From NCBI GenBank assembly GCA_037349315.1, contig JBAIAC010000001.1, forward strand, positions 6,552,001-6,616,000: DNA of 64,000 bases. Direction: 5' to 3'. The DNA comes from Chelydra serpentina (taxonomy: Eukaryota; Chordata; Testudines; Chelydridae). Below, piece by piece: positions 26,100 through 38,000 of the stretch. How positions within the stretch are numbered: position 1 is the first letter of the stretch; each line of letters starts with the position of its first letter. The notes under the pieces are model-generated. The model was not told the origin of the DNA, made no database searches, and saw only the letters and a program-made list of their open reading frames with translations. A program made the translations under genes and the position numbers.

Positions 26100-29000
26100 T
26101 GTGTGTGTGTGTGTGGTGTGAGTGAATGCATATGCTAATTGCTGTATCTTAAATAAATGCGGCATATTGCCTTTTCCCCTGAAAAATATCCCGTGTGCTT
26201 CTTATAAGCATAACATTTTTGGTGAAGAATTGTGAAAGGGGGAAGACATGCACTGTGATTGTTGAACATACAGCTAAATATTGTTAAAAGGTATACCATA
26301 CGTATAAAGTGATCAATCATTCAGGTGTGCACACTCCCGGGTGTAGAAGTGGCGGGCAATAGGGGGAGGATTAGAGTCCTCGCTCCGACCCGTCTGTCAG
26401 GGAAAACTATACAGATAAGATATATACAAACTGTCTAGGTATATACACCCCCAGTTGTAGAAGTGCCAGGCCATAAGGAGGAGGGTTAGAGTCCTCGCTC
26501 CTACCCGTCTGTCGTGAAAAAACTGCATAGGTGAATATACCCTTGGTCGTAACAGAATCGAGCCCAAAAGGTAGGGGGCTTAGCATTTCCCCCTCCTACT
26601 CTGTCAAGCAGAGTTCTTTTTAGTGGGTATAGACTTTTGTGTTTTGTAAGTCCCAGTATGAGTGTGGGCATGGAAGAGTTATAAAAGTAAAAGAGATCCA
26701 TAAAGAAATATGTTCAGGCGGTATTTTCTATGTGAGACCCAACTCTGAAGGATATAGGAGTGTGGACAAAGGGTACATCTATACTTACCCGCTGCTTTGG
26801 CGGCGAGCAATCCATCTTCTGGGATCGATTTATCGCGTCTTGTGTAGACGCGATAAATCGAACCTGGAAGTGCTCGCCGTCGACGCCGGTAATCCTGCTC
26901 CATGAACGGAGCAGGCGGAGTCGACGGGGGAGCCTGCGTGCCGCCGTGTGGACCAGCAGTAAGTACCTTTTCGTTCGAACTAAGATACTTCGACTTCAGC
27001 TATGTTATTCACATAGCTGAAGTTGCGTATCTTAGTTCGAACTTGGGGGGTAGTGTAGACCAGCCCAAATAATGGTAACACCTGTGTAGGAAATGTTTAA
27101 AAGGAAGCAATCTAAAGAGGATACTTTGTTCAAGAGATTACCCCTTTTAAACAGCTCTTGCTCTGTTAAACCAAACTCTGAAGGATATAGGCGTCTGGGC
27201 AGTGTAGTATTTTTTGTGAGTGATATTGTGGTGATTTCACAATTTTGAAAGAAATGTTTAAGGAAAGGGATCAGGAGGGGTGGGGGCTAGTTGAGGAGCC
27301 CACCCTCCTTGCTAAATTGGTAGTGGAACAAAGCCTGTATCCATAAAAATGGACAGTTCAGCGAGGAAAGCAGGATCGGGCCCAGACAAGCAGGCAGGCA
27401 ACAATAACAAAAAAATTGGAAAACAGGTTGGAAGCCCTGAGGGCATAGTGGCAGAAGTAAAAAAAAAAGTAAGTACAGGCATGGGGAATTCAATTCCCTG
27501 GAACAATACTTGGAATGGTGAAATCTGAGTTGATGAAGGTTTTTCCCCTGAAAAAGATCCCGTGTGCTTCTTATAAGCCTAACACACTGCAGGTGACTCC
27601 TGAGCAGTACCCGTTTTGGAGGGCTGGGACTTCGGAGTGGGGTCAGTTAGAGATGACAGTACTGTGGAGACGAAGATGGCATCAGAAGCAGAGTCCTAAG
27701 TGATCGCATAGTGTTCTGCAAAGGTGTGGCCTGACGTCCATGTCTCCGCTCTGCAGATTTCTGAGACAGGGACATCCTTGAAAAAAGCGACAGATGAGAT
27801 GGATCTTGTGGAATATGTCCGGATCGAGTCGGGGGGTGTGTGTCACGTTACGAATTTGGTAGCACTGTATGATGCAATTCGAGATCCACTTACAGAGTCT
27901 TTGGGCTGATACTGCTGAGCTCTTGGATCTTTCCACCACAGTGAGGAAAAGTCTAGGGAACTTCCTGAAGGCCTTTGTAGAATGGTAGAGCTCTCCTAAC
28001 ATCTAAGGTATGTAGTATAGCCTCCCTATTCTCTTGGTGAGACTTGCAATAGAAGATTATAAGGTGGACTGACTGAATCATGTGAAAAGGGGAGGTTACC
28101 TTAGGGATGAATTTTGGATGTGGCCTGAGTGTAACCTGGTCTGGAAAGAATATTGTGTAGGGGGACGCACCATCAAAGCTGCTATGTTCCCTATTCTTCT
28201 AACTGAGGTAATTGCTATCAGGAAGGCTGTTTTCATTGATAGGTACATTAGTGAACAGGTGGCCATGGGTTCAAAGGGGGGCCTAGTCAGCCCTTTCAGT
28301 ACCAGGTTTAGGTCCCATGAGGGGGTAGGAGTCAAGGTTGAGGGAAGAAATTCATTATATCCTTAAGAAATCTTTTAGTGGTTGGGTGTGATAGTACTAA
28401 ATACCACTCTATGGGTTGTTGAAAAGCTGTGACAGCTGCTAGCTGGACCCTAATAGAGGTTAGGATCAATATTGACTTTAAGGGTCAGAGCATATTCCAG
28501 AATATGTGGAAGAGTTGCTGACGGAGAGATTTGTTGGGATGTACACCAAATATGAAACCTGGACCATTTCTGCAGGTAAGTATGTCATGTGGAGGACTTT
28601 CTACTGTGTATTAGAACCTCTTGTACTTCCTTTGAGCATCAACTTTCTAGATGCTGGAACCATGCAGGAGCCATGCTTTGAGGCAGAGAATCCCAAAGTA
28701 GGGATGTAAGGTACACCCTTTATCTTGCAAGAGATGTGGAATGGTTGCAAGGGAGATTGGAAGGCACATTGCGAGCTGTGTTAGGTAAGGTACCAGGGCT
28801 ATCTTGGCCAAAGAGCAATCAGGAACGTGAGCTTAGTCCCTTCGGCAGTAGAGGAAACGGAGGAAGGGTGTAAAGAAGGTCCTTATCGTAGGGGAGAAGA
28901 ACATCGCCCAGAGAGTGCTGTCTTGAACAACAGCATGGCCACTTCTTGTTCTGGTACGTTGCAAACAGGTCTGTGGATTGTGTTCCCCATCATGTGAAAA

Positions 29001-32000
29001 AGTCATGGAGTACTGATGGGTGCATCTCCCACTTGTGATCATGCGTGAATTAGCAACTGGGGTCATCCGCTATCGAGTTCTGCATGCCCAGGAGGGAAGC
29101 CGTGGACAAGGTAATGTTGTGAGAGATGCACCAGTTCCATAAATTTCATTGCTTCTGTCATAGGAAGGGCGACCTGGCCCCTTCCTGGAAAATGTAGTAC
29201 ATGCAAGCTACGTTGTCTGTTAGGATCTCTGTATGTGATCCTGCTATCAGTGGGAGAAAATGGGTGCAGACATTCCTGACTGCTCTCAGGTTGAGGAGAT
29301 TGATGTGTAGAGCTATCTCCATAGGTGACATTTGCTGATTGATGCATCGGTAAACAAATGTATAGTGGTGTTGATGGCTCAATGAGCCTTCTGGAGCGAT
29401 TGGGCTCTGAGGAGACAATCGTTCAGGCAAGGGTAGATCATTATCCCTTGTGAACGTACATGAGTGGCTACCACTGAGAGAACTTTGGAAAATAGGGACC
29501 TATGAGAATCTGAAGGGGAGGACTCTTTATTGGTAATGGTGTGTCCCAGAGTGAACCTGAAAACTGGTCTGTGAGCGGGTAGTATTGACATATGAAGGTA
29601 GACGTCCTGTAGATCAAGGCCTGAAAAGGGGAGGTCCTCCACTGTGGTCTGCACCTCCTTCGGGAATACCGACAAGTGGAGCCATGACACCTGTCTCATC
29701 ATCACAGCCGTGGATCTGGCTGCTGTGTCGGTGGCGTTGAGGGCCAACTGCAGTGATGTTTTTGCCACCAGTTGTGACTCCTGAATGATGACCTTGAAAG
29801 ATTCCCTATGACTCTGGCAACTTATCAATAAAGTCATTCAGTTTATTGTAATTTGTGTAATTGTATTTTGATGTAAGTGCCTGGTAATTGGCAATACAAA
29901 ACCGTAAGGTGGCTGAGGAAAAAATGGTTACCTACCTTTTCATAACTGTTGTCCTTCGAGATGTGTTGTTCATGTCCATTCCATTCTAGATGTGTGCATG
30001 TCCACGGGCACAGTTGTCAGAGACTTTTGTCTTAGCGTTTTTTTCTTCTTCGAGTGCTTGCTCATGTCGATTCCATTCCAGGTGACTCACAAGCAGTATC
30101 CTTGGAGGTGGGCTTGGAGTTCACAGATGTGTGGCTTGTACTACTACTCACTCTACTGAAGTCGGTGTTGTCTCGGGCTTGCTGGGTAAGCGCATAGTGA
30201 GATGTGAACTTGTGAATGGACGACTAGGTGGCAGCCCTGCAGATATCTGGAATTGGCACATGGGTTAGGAAGGCCACCGCCGAGGCTTGCACTCTAGTCG
30301 AGTGGGCAGTTAGAATCCCCAGTGGAGGCACTTTTGCCTGATCATAGCAAAATCGGTTTTGTCCTTCTGATGGAGAAAGGTAGAGCCCTCCTGATGTCCA
30401 GGGAGTGCAATCTACATTCCTCCTCAGACTTACAAGGCTTTGGGAAGAAGTCTGGCAAAAATATGTCCTGGCTCGTGTGAAATTGTGTAACCACCTTGGG
30501 CAGGAAAGCCGAATGCGGCCACAGCTGGACCTTGTCCTTGAAAAATATAGTATAGGGAAGCTCCGAGGTAAGTGCCCTAATCTCTGAGACCCTTCGGGCA
30601 GAAGTTATCGCCACCAGGAATGACGCCTTCCAGGAGAGCAGAAGAAGGGAACAGGATGCCAAGGGCTCAAAGGTTGTTCTCATGAGCCGCGTGAGCACCA
30701 GATTCAGGTCCCACCAAGGGATGGGGTCCCGGACCTGGGGGTAGAGTTGCTCCAGGCCTTTCAAGAAATGGACTGTCATGTTATGAGCAAAGACCAACCT
30801 GCCCTGGAACGGAGGGTGAAAGGCTGATATGGTGGCCGAGTGGACCTTAATTGATGAAAGGGACAAGCCCTGGAGCTTGAGATGCATAAGGTAGTCCAGG
30901 ATCGCCTGCAGTGAGGCCTGTTCAGGCCTAACCATTGGGTTGAGGCCCAGCACGTGAATCATTTCTATTTGGCCAGGTAGATTGCTCTAGTGGAAGGCTT
31001 TCTACTACCCAGAAGGACTCTGCTGGATGCGGGCCGAGCACTTCTGCTCTTCAGCATTCAACCATGCAGCAACCAAGCTGTTAGGTGCAGTGCTGCTAGA
31101 TTCGGGTGCAGAAGCCGGCCATGATTCTGGAATAGGAGATCCGGCCAGAGGGGCAGCTGCAGTGAGGCCATCACCGATAGGTCCATCAGCGTGCCGAACC
31201 AGCGTTGGCGGGGCCAACCCGGGACTATCAGGATAACTTTGGCCTTGTCTTGCTAATCTTCATGAGGACTTGCCCCCAACCACAGGAGTAAGAAGGCGTC
31301 CAACATGGAGCCCTGTCGATCCCCCAAAATGAGCGGAACAGGTGGCATTTCCTGTTCTGATAAGTCACGAATAAGTCCACTTGGGAAGATCTCCACTTTC
31401 GGAAGATCCTGCTGACCGTTTCGGGGTGGAGTGACCATTCTTGGCGAGATGAGAAGGCTCTGCTAAGGCGATCTGCTAATATGTTCCTGGTCCCGGGGAG
31501 GTGTGCTGCCATGAGATGAATGGCATGCTGCACACAGAAGTCCCAGAGCTGGAGGGCTTCCTGGCAAAGGGCTGACGACCTGGCTCTGCCGTGCTCGTTG
31601 CTATAAAACATCGTGGCAGTGTTGTCCATCAGGACTTGAACCACCTTGCCTTGTAAATGGGACTGAAAAGCCTGACAGGCCAAGCGAACAGCTCTGAGCT
31701 CCCTGAAATTTATGTGGAGGGAGCGGTCGACCCTCAACCAATGGCCTTGTGTACTGAGCTCGTCCAGGTGGGTTCACCACCCTAGGTCCGAGGTGTCGGA
31801 AACCAGAGTTAGCGATGGGGACGGGGCCTTCGAAGGGAACTCCCTGCAACACTGATGCGGGGTCTAACCACCATGCCAGTGATGACTGGATGTAGTCCAG
31901 CACCTTGACTACCAGGTCTAGGTCGTGCCTGTTGGGGATGTAGACTCACGCCAGCCACGCCTGCAGCGGCCAGAGATGGAGCCAGGCACGATGGACCACG

Positions 32001-35000
32001 TACGTATATGTTGCCATGTGGCCTAGCAAGCTTAGGCAAGTGCGGGCGGTGGTAAGCGGGTGGCCCCTTACAGGGAGATGACATCTGACATAGCTTGGAA
32101 AAGGGCCCTCAAAAGGAAGTCTCTGACCCATGTGCAGTCAACGACCACCCCGATAAACTCTATTCATTGCATTAGTATGAGGGTTGATTTCTTTTCGTTC
32201 ACTAACAGGCCCAGGCCGTGACAGGTGGAAGACACCAAACAGAGACTGTTCTGCATTTGATCCCTGATGAGTCTGCTCTTGATGAGCCCATCGTCGAGAT
32301 AAGGATAGCCCTGGACCCCCTGATGTCTCAGGTAAGTGGCTACCGGGGCCATGCATTTTGTAAATACCCGCGGGACCGAGGAGAGACCAAAGGGTAGTGC
32401 CATGAATTGGAAGTGGTACTCGCCCACCAGAAAACCGAGGAACTGCCTGTGTCCTTGGAAGATGGAAATATGAAAATAAATGTCTTTCCAGTCAAGAGCA
32501 GCATACCAGTCTCCCGGATACAGGGAGGGGATGATGGAGGCCAGTGAAAGCAGGGGGGGAGGGACAGCTCAGTGGTTTGAGCATTGGCCTGCTAAACCCA
32601 GGATTGTGCGTTCAATCCTCGAGGGGGCCATTTAGGGATCTGGGGCAAAAATCTGTCAGGGGACAATACTTGGGAGACGTTTGAGGAAAGAATAGGAAGG
32701 ATCTGGGGAGTTGACTGGGGCATCGCTCTCGAATGCACCCTCAAAATACACGCTTCTAGACCCTGTGGTGTTTCGCCAGGCCAGGTTGCGCAGGTGAACA
32801 GGAGGAGGAAGAGCGGTGGTTACTAAAACTAGTGTCCCTATCCCTTCTCCTTGCAGACCCCTGTCAAGACTGCCAAGACCTTGGTGGTGGGTGCGGCCGG
32901 AACTGCTTCCTCGCCAAATGAGGCTCACACCAGTGAGCAGAGGGTGGCCTGAATGTACTTCAGTCCGTGCAACCTTGTATCTGTTTGCTCTGCAAAGAAT
33001 CCAATCCCATCAAACGGGAGATCCTGGATCGAGGACTGCATCTCCTGGGACAGGCCTGTGGTCTGAAGCCAGGAACTGTGCCTCATGAACACTGCTGAGG
33101 CGACCACCTGGCTGCCGAATCAGCCGCATACTATACCATTTGGAGGGGAACACCGAGCTGCTGTTATACCCTCCTCAACAAGGGTCCCAAATTCTTAGAA
33201 CACATCCTGGCACATGGAGTCCTTAAACCTATGGAGGGAGTCCCATAAATTAAAGTTATATCTCCCCAAAAGAGCCTAGTAGTTTTCAGATTTCAGTGAT
33301 GCGGCCCTCGGGCCAATTTACTAGTTCTCATGTGGCCCTCGTGGTGATTTGAGTTTGAGATCCCTGATCTAGAGAAAGCCTGCTAAGAAAAATAGGTTCC
33401 TTATATCAACTTCACATTTTAGGCCAAAAGGACAACTGCTGTGAAAAGCAAGCTGTCCCATTCTATGCAGTAGTGGTGGAATGAGCGGTCTCAATTTATG
33501 AATGGTAAAAGGACTACAGGAGCTCACCAAGACCTACAGAATAACTCCATCTTTGAAAAAGTAAGATTCTCACACCTGCTAACACTATGTTGTTGGAGTA
33601 ACGACAGAAGTTTAAGTGACTACACTCTGTAATCTTTTAGAACACTGCAGCTAAACAGAACTGCATAAAGAGTTTCTGAAGTATGAAACTGAATAGTGGT
33701 CTGCTGGATACTGCTCTATTTCCTTTACCAAGTGTCCCCATTATGTCTCCACATTCAGAAACTCTGGCCAAGTTCTGCCTGTTCATTGTAAGAGCATACA
33801 CCCGAAAAATATCTGGATCTCTTTGCACCCTCTCAGCATTTTGAAACAGCTCAGGATTCCTCCATAAGATCAATCATATATTTCTATGTGCAAGGATGGG
33901 AGGGCGTATCGGAAAAAGGCTAGACCGCTTCTATAAGTACACTATCAGTTTCACACATAAGCAAAGGAGGATGTTGGGGCAGAATTTGGCCAGCCTGATA
34001 TATGCATAGTTTTCTATTTAAAAAAAACATTTTCTAAAACCAATCGTAACATTGCTTTTTATTCATTTATTTTTATAACTTATTTTTAAACCAAATGCGA
34101 CTAAAAGCTCAATAATTAAAATGTGTACCTTGAAAAACAAAGGTAAGAGTTGGAGTTGTTCTGTGACAGCTGTGGAGAAGGACCGACCTGCACTTGCCAT
34201 CAACCACTTCAGGACTGTTTATAAAAGACAGAAATACTTACTGAATAACAAGGTCAACAAGCAAAATGACAAATGTATGGGCCAAATTCACTACTGGCAT
34301 ATCCCACCAGATTTCCACTAATGTCAGTGGAGTTGCATCAACAGTAAGTTTGGCCTTGTGTTCTTATGTTAGAGCCCATGAGTTTTCATTAGAATAATTA
34401 TTATTCAAGATATAGTCATGTAATTTGGAATAGTTATCCATTAACACAGTCCAACCTACAAGAGGTACAGACACCTCTTTAGTATAAAGCAAATGTAACA
34501 AAGGCAAAATAGCACTTTGTAAGTACGACACTTTCAGTACTCAATCATAATTCTGTGCAGCCAAACGCATTGTCTGCTTTCACAAGTTAAATTCAGCAAC
34601 TCACTGGTTTTCAAGAGTTTAATGCCCTGAGTTCGCTCATCTTGTTCACCAACTCCATTCTCTTCCATAACATGGTTCTGAATTTCTTCATCCACTTCCA
34701 TAAGAGGTTTGAGATTTTCAAGTATTCGCGTAGTGAACTCATGGACATGAGGAGACTTTGTTGGAGCAGTATTTGGCAAGGAAACATCTATCATGAATAT
34801 GTAGGTCAAAACACTAAAAATAAATAACGTAAGTTTATACATTAACATGGTTGTACAACATAAAGAAACCAGTTAAATGTGTTCAGTGGCTATTTGCTGC
34901 ATTTTACTAATTGAAATTTAATACTTTTCTGAAATTTAGAATTTCTTCCTGTAGACCACATAAAATAAATAAAACCAAATGCTATCTGAAACAGAATGCA

Positions 35001-38000
35001 ACATCATTGTGATTCAGATCTTTGCCTCAATTTAAGGCATTACACTATAAGAGTACAATGCACCTAAACAAATAACCTCAGTTCAAATAACCTTCACCAT
35101 ATATACACATCTAAACCTCAGTGAGAACATGAGGAAAACTATGAACTTAAGGCTTAAGAACTGTTTTCACCTAATGAGAGAGAAAGTGAAAGAATCAAGG
35201 GGGAAAAATACTATGGCTTCTACTTTTAATGAATTCACATTTGTCATCTTTAACAATGTCTATTTATTGTATTCGGAATCTTATTTGGCGTGTAGGTAAC
35301 TTGATATCTTGTAGTATAATTATTTTTCTTATTCCCAACAAACATGCTATTTTGCATACTGTACATGAAAAGATATGCTGTTTACTTATAACTCTTTCCT
35401 GAAGGTTGCAAACTCTACACACACAAAATGAATCATACAATAATAAATGGTTAAAAAAACCAAACTGGGCATGTTTAGTCTTGAGAAATCAAGACTGAGG
35501 GAAAACCTGATAATCTTCAAATATGTTAAGGACTGTTCTAAAAAGGATGGTGATCAATTGTTTTCCATGTCCACTGAAGGTAGGACAAGAAATAAATCAC
35601 CATAATCTGCAGCACAGGAGATTTAAGCAGATATTAGGAAAAACTTTCTAATCATAAGGATAGTTAAGCACTGGAATAAGCTTCCAAGGGAGGATGTAGA
35701 ATCCTTGTGATTGGAGGTTTCTAAGGACAGGTTAAACAAATACCTGTCATGTATAGTCTAGGACTGTATATTTGGTCGTTTCACCACGTGGGGCTGGACT
35801 AGACGACCTCTCAAGGTACCTTCCAGCCCTACATTGCTATGATTCCAGATTATTCTCCAACTATAAATATTTCTAGAAAAACCCACTCTAGCACATCTGA
35901 GACCCATTATTAATTAGTTATAGGTTCTACTTGTTACAATTTGATAGACTTTCAATGGCACTTAGGAGCTTAGGTGGTTTTGAAAATTTTACACCTATTT
36001 GGTCTGGCAGGGGTTGGGTACAGTTCATTTGTTTCTAGAGCTTTAGAGCTCTCCCAATGTGAAAATGAGAGGTCACAAGAAATAGGATGAGAATCAAGAC
36101 ATCATCCTATGTTTACAAAAAGTGCCTGTTAAATAGCAATTTATGGGTACATTATTTTTTGGAAGATATTATTTGGTATTCTGGTAGTACATGTATATTT
36201 AGTAGTATGTATATGTAGTAGTAAGTATATGTTCACATACCTAGAAAGACAGTCATCATCCAAAGAAAATAAATAATACTTAAGTATTCAATGCATATGA
36301 ACAGAACAAAGAAAGTTCTTCAGAAGAGAACACTAACCTTCCTATTCTTTCTCTGACATTTTTGTAAACCTGGGTGAGTTTAGGTTCCAAGTACTTTAGT
36401 AACCTGTGCAACAGCTCTGGTACTCTCCATTCCTGCTGTGCAAGGCCACCTTGCAATACGTAGAGTCGGCTAGAAATTGGAACATGAAGGCTTTAGTTAG
36501 CTTTACTGTATTGACAACTGCAACTTATTTTTTCCAAGTCTTGTTTTTGATGATTTACATATATCCATGAACTACAGATACACAAGAGTATAAAAGCTTT
36601 TCAATCACAAAATGAGAGTAACTATTACAGTACTGCTGTTATGTCAATACCATAGTTCCACAATAGTTATGGTTCTCAAACTTATTTAATCGGGCCCCCC
36701 TTCTTTGTGTCTGTAGTCATTTACGCCCCTTCCCACCCCCACTACATATACTGTCATCCAACTCTGAAGGCAGAGTGGAGAGCAGCAGCTACTGGTTAGA
36801 TGCCCAGCTCTGAAGGCAGCTATATGCCAACAGCAGCACAGAAGTAAGGGCAGCAATGTGAAAAGTGATATTGACAAATATCACTTTTCACAGCAGACTT
36901 AGAAGTAAGGGTGCAGCAGTGCAGAAGTAAGGGCAGCAATGTCAAAAGTGATATCTGTCGATATCACTGTTTATAGCAGACTTAGCGTCCCATTGCCACC
37001 CTTCTGTGCTGCTGCTACTGCCGCTCCAGGGATGACCTCTTTATCCCCACCCCCTGGTGTGCACGAGTCTGCACAAGACCCAGCCACCAGAGGCTGACAG
37101 CCAGAGCTCAAAAAAAAAAAAAAAAAAAAGAGCACACAGCTAGTACCTCCCTTGACACATTTGGGAGGCGCACCCCATAGTTTGAGAACCGCAGTCCTAA
37201 CGGAATCCAATTAATAATAGTGATGTGCTTTAAGCAATGTTTTCCCCCTCTGGGCCCTACTGTACCCATGGAGAACTAAGGATAGGATGGGGAAGGGCAT
37301 GAACAAAGAACTACAACCAAGACAGGTTCTTGTGTGGGATGTGCAAATACAGGATTAGACTCTTGGCCCTTCCACCTTGCAGTGGCCAGTCACAATATAC
37401 TCGGAGTGAACTTTATCCACATCTCTTACATTTGTTCATGCTTTACCCATCAACTCTAAACAGTTTGAAGGTAACATTTTACCATGCATCTACAAATGAT
37501 CCTCCTTCACCACTCAAAGGAGACTCCAACAACAGCTCAAATAACCAGTGCAGTTTCCGAGGATCTCTGCTCTCCTGATAAAGAAAGTTATAAATCAGTA
37601 ACTGGAAAACAGAGGAATTTGGTGATTCTACTTTAAGCCATGTTAAAAGAAATACAATTAAATATTTGCATTAAATGTTCTTGAGGTTCCTACGTATGTG
37701 AAGACATTGTTTTGCTTTTCTCAAAATTAGGGTCCAATAAAAAAAAAAAATCAGGATCATACAGAAATGTGGCATTCTAATCATGTATAGTAATGCAAAT
37801 ATTTATTACAAATTGCTTGGTAAAATACAGTGTTTTAAAAATAGTGTTATTTTTATCTCTATAGCATTTTAAAGGATGTAATATAGTTATGAAAAACTAT
37901 TAACATTTAGTATAGAGAAATTTTACTGGATACCAGGCCTGGTCTACACTAGAAAAAAAAAAATGGTTACCTGCCTTTTCGTAGCTGTTGTTCTTTGCGA

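Larger units (their letters stand above)
25221..26215 (+). mobile_element. 5' LTR
   Basis: The LTR shows a TATA box TATATAAA at 25907-25914, a polyadenylation signal AATAAA at 26152-26157 and an end in TAAGCATAACA at 26215. A (GA)n(GT)n microsatellite (26070-26118) lies between TATA box and polyadenylation signal. The start is placed by the target duplication and by continuity of the DIRS, so it may be off by a few bases. A TTTGGTGAAG sequence directly after the LTR may be the primer-binding site, but the tRNA was not identified. Confidence 0.6.
25221..27584 (+). mobile_element. LTR retroelement inserted in a DIRS element, mostly deleted
   Basis: A 5' LTR (about 25221-26215) is followed by a leader with tandem units and a short possible gag remnant. 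The last 44 bases of a second LTR copy lie at 27541-27584 (two mismatches to 26172-26215). The flanks CATTGTAG (25213-25220) and CACTGCAG (27585-27592) are each one substitution from CACTGTAG and look like a duplicated target of 4 to 8 bases. A Harbinger-type MITE sits inside (26771-27066). No pol or env could be recognised, so the class is open. Confidence 0.65.
27585..29924 (-). mobile_element. DIRS-order retrotransposon body (right part of the split DIRS)
   Basis: The minus strand carries, from right to left, the end of gag, parts of RT and RNase H, and a tyrosine recombinase, all decayed. It resumes the element whose cap is at 24886-25220. On the right its gag is cut near 29924, exactly where the next DIRS begins. 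The 5' part is not found beyond that second element. Confidence 0.78.
29925..33290 (-). mobile_element. Second DIRS-order retrotransposon, 5'-truncated
   Basis: The left terminus starts at GTTACCTACCTTTTCATAAC (29927) and holds the CGAGTGCTTGCTCATGTCG motif near 30050, as in the element at 37954. The minus strand carries gag end, RT, RNase H and tyrosine recombinase in DIRS order. The 5' end is lost at about 33290, next to a hAT fragment. A tRNA-derived SINE sits inside at 32551-32660. The subfamily differs from 24886-29924 in its terminal motif. Confidence 0.85.

Noticed and set aside
26325..26610. CRISPR-like repeat array
   Set aside because: There are only three degenerate long units in an LTR-element leader, in a vertebrate genome. 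The spacing and conservation do not fit.
34534..34604. Extension of the PSME4 frame past the exon at 34605
   Set aside because: A GTGAGT donor lies at the exon end and the next real exon at 34129 continues the protein in phase, so the extension is intron.
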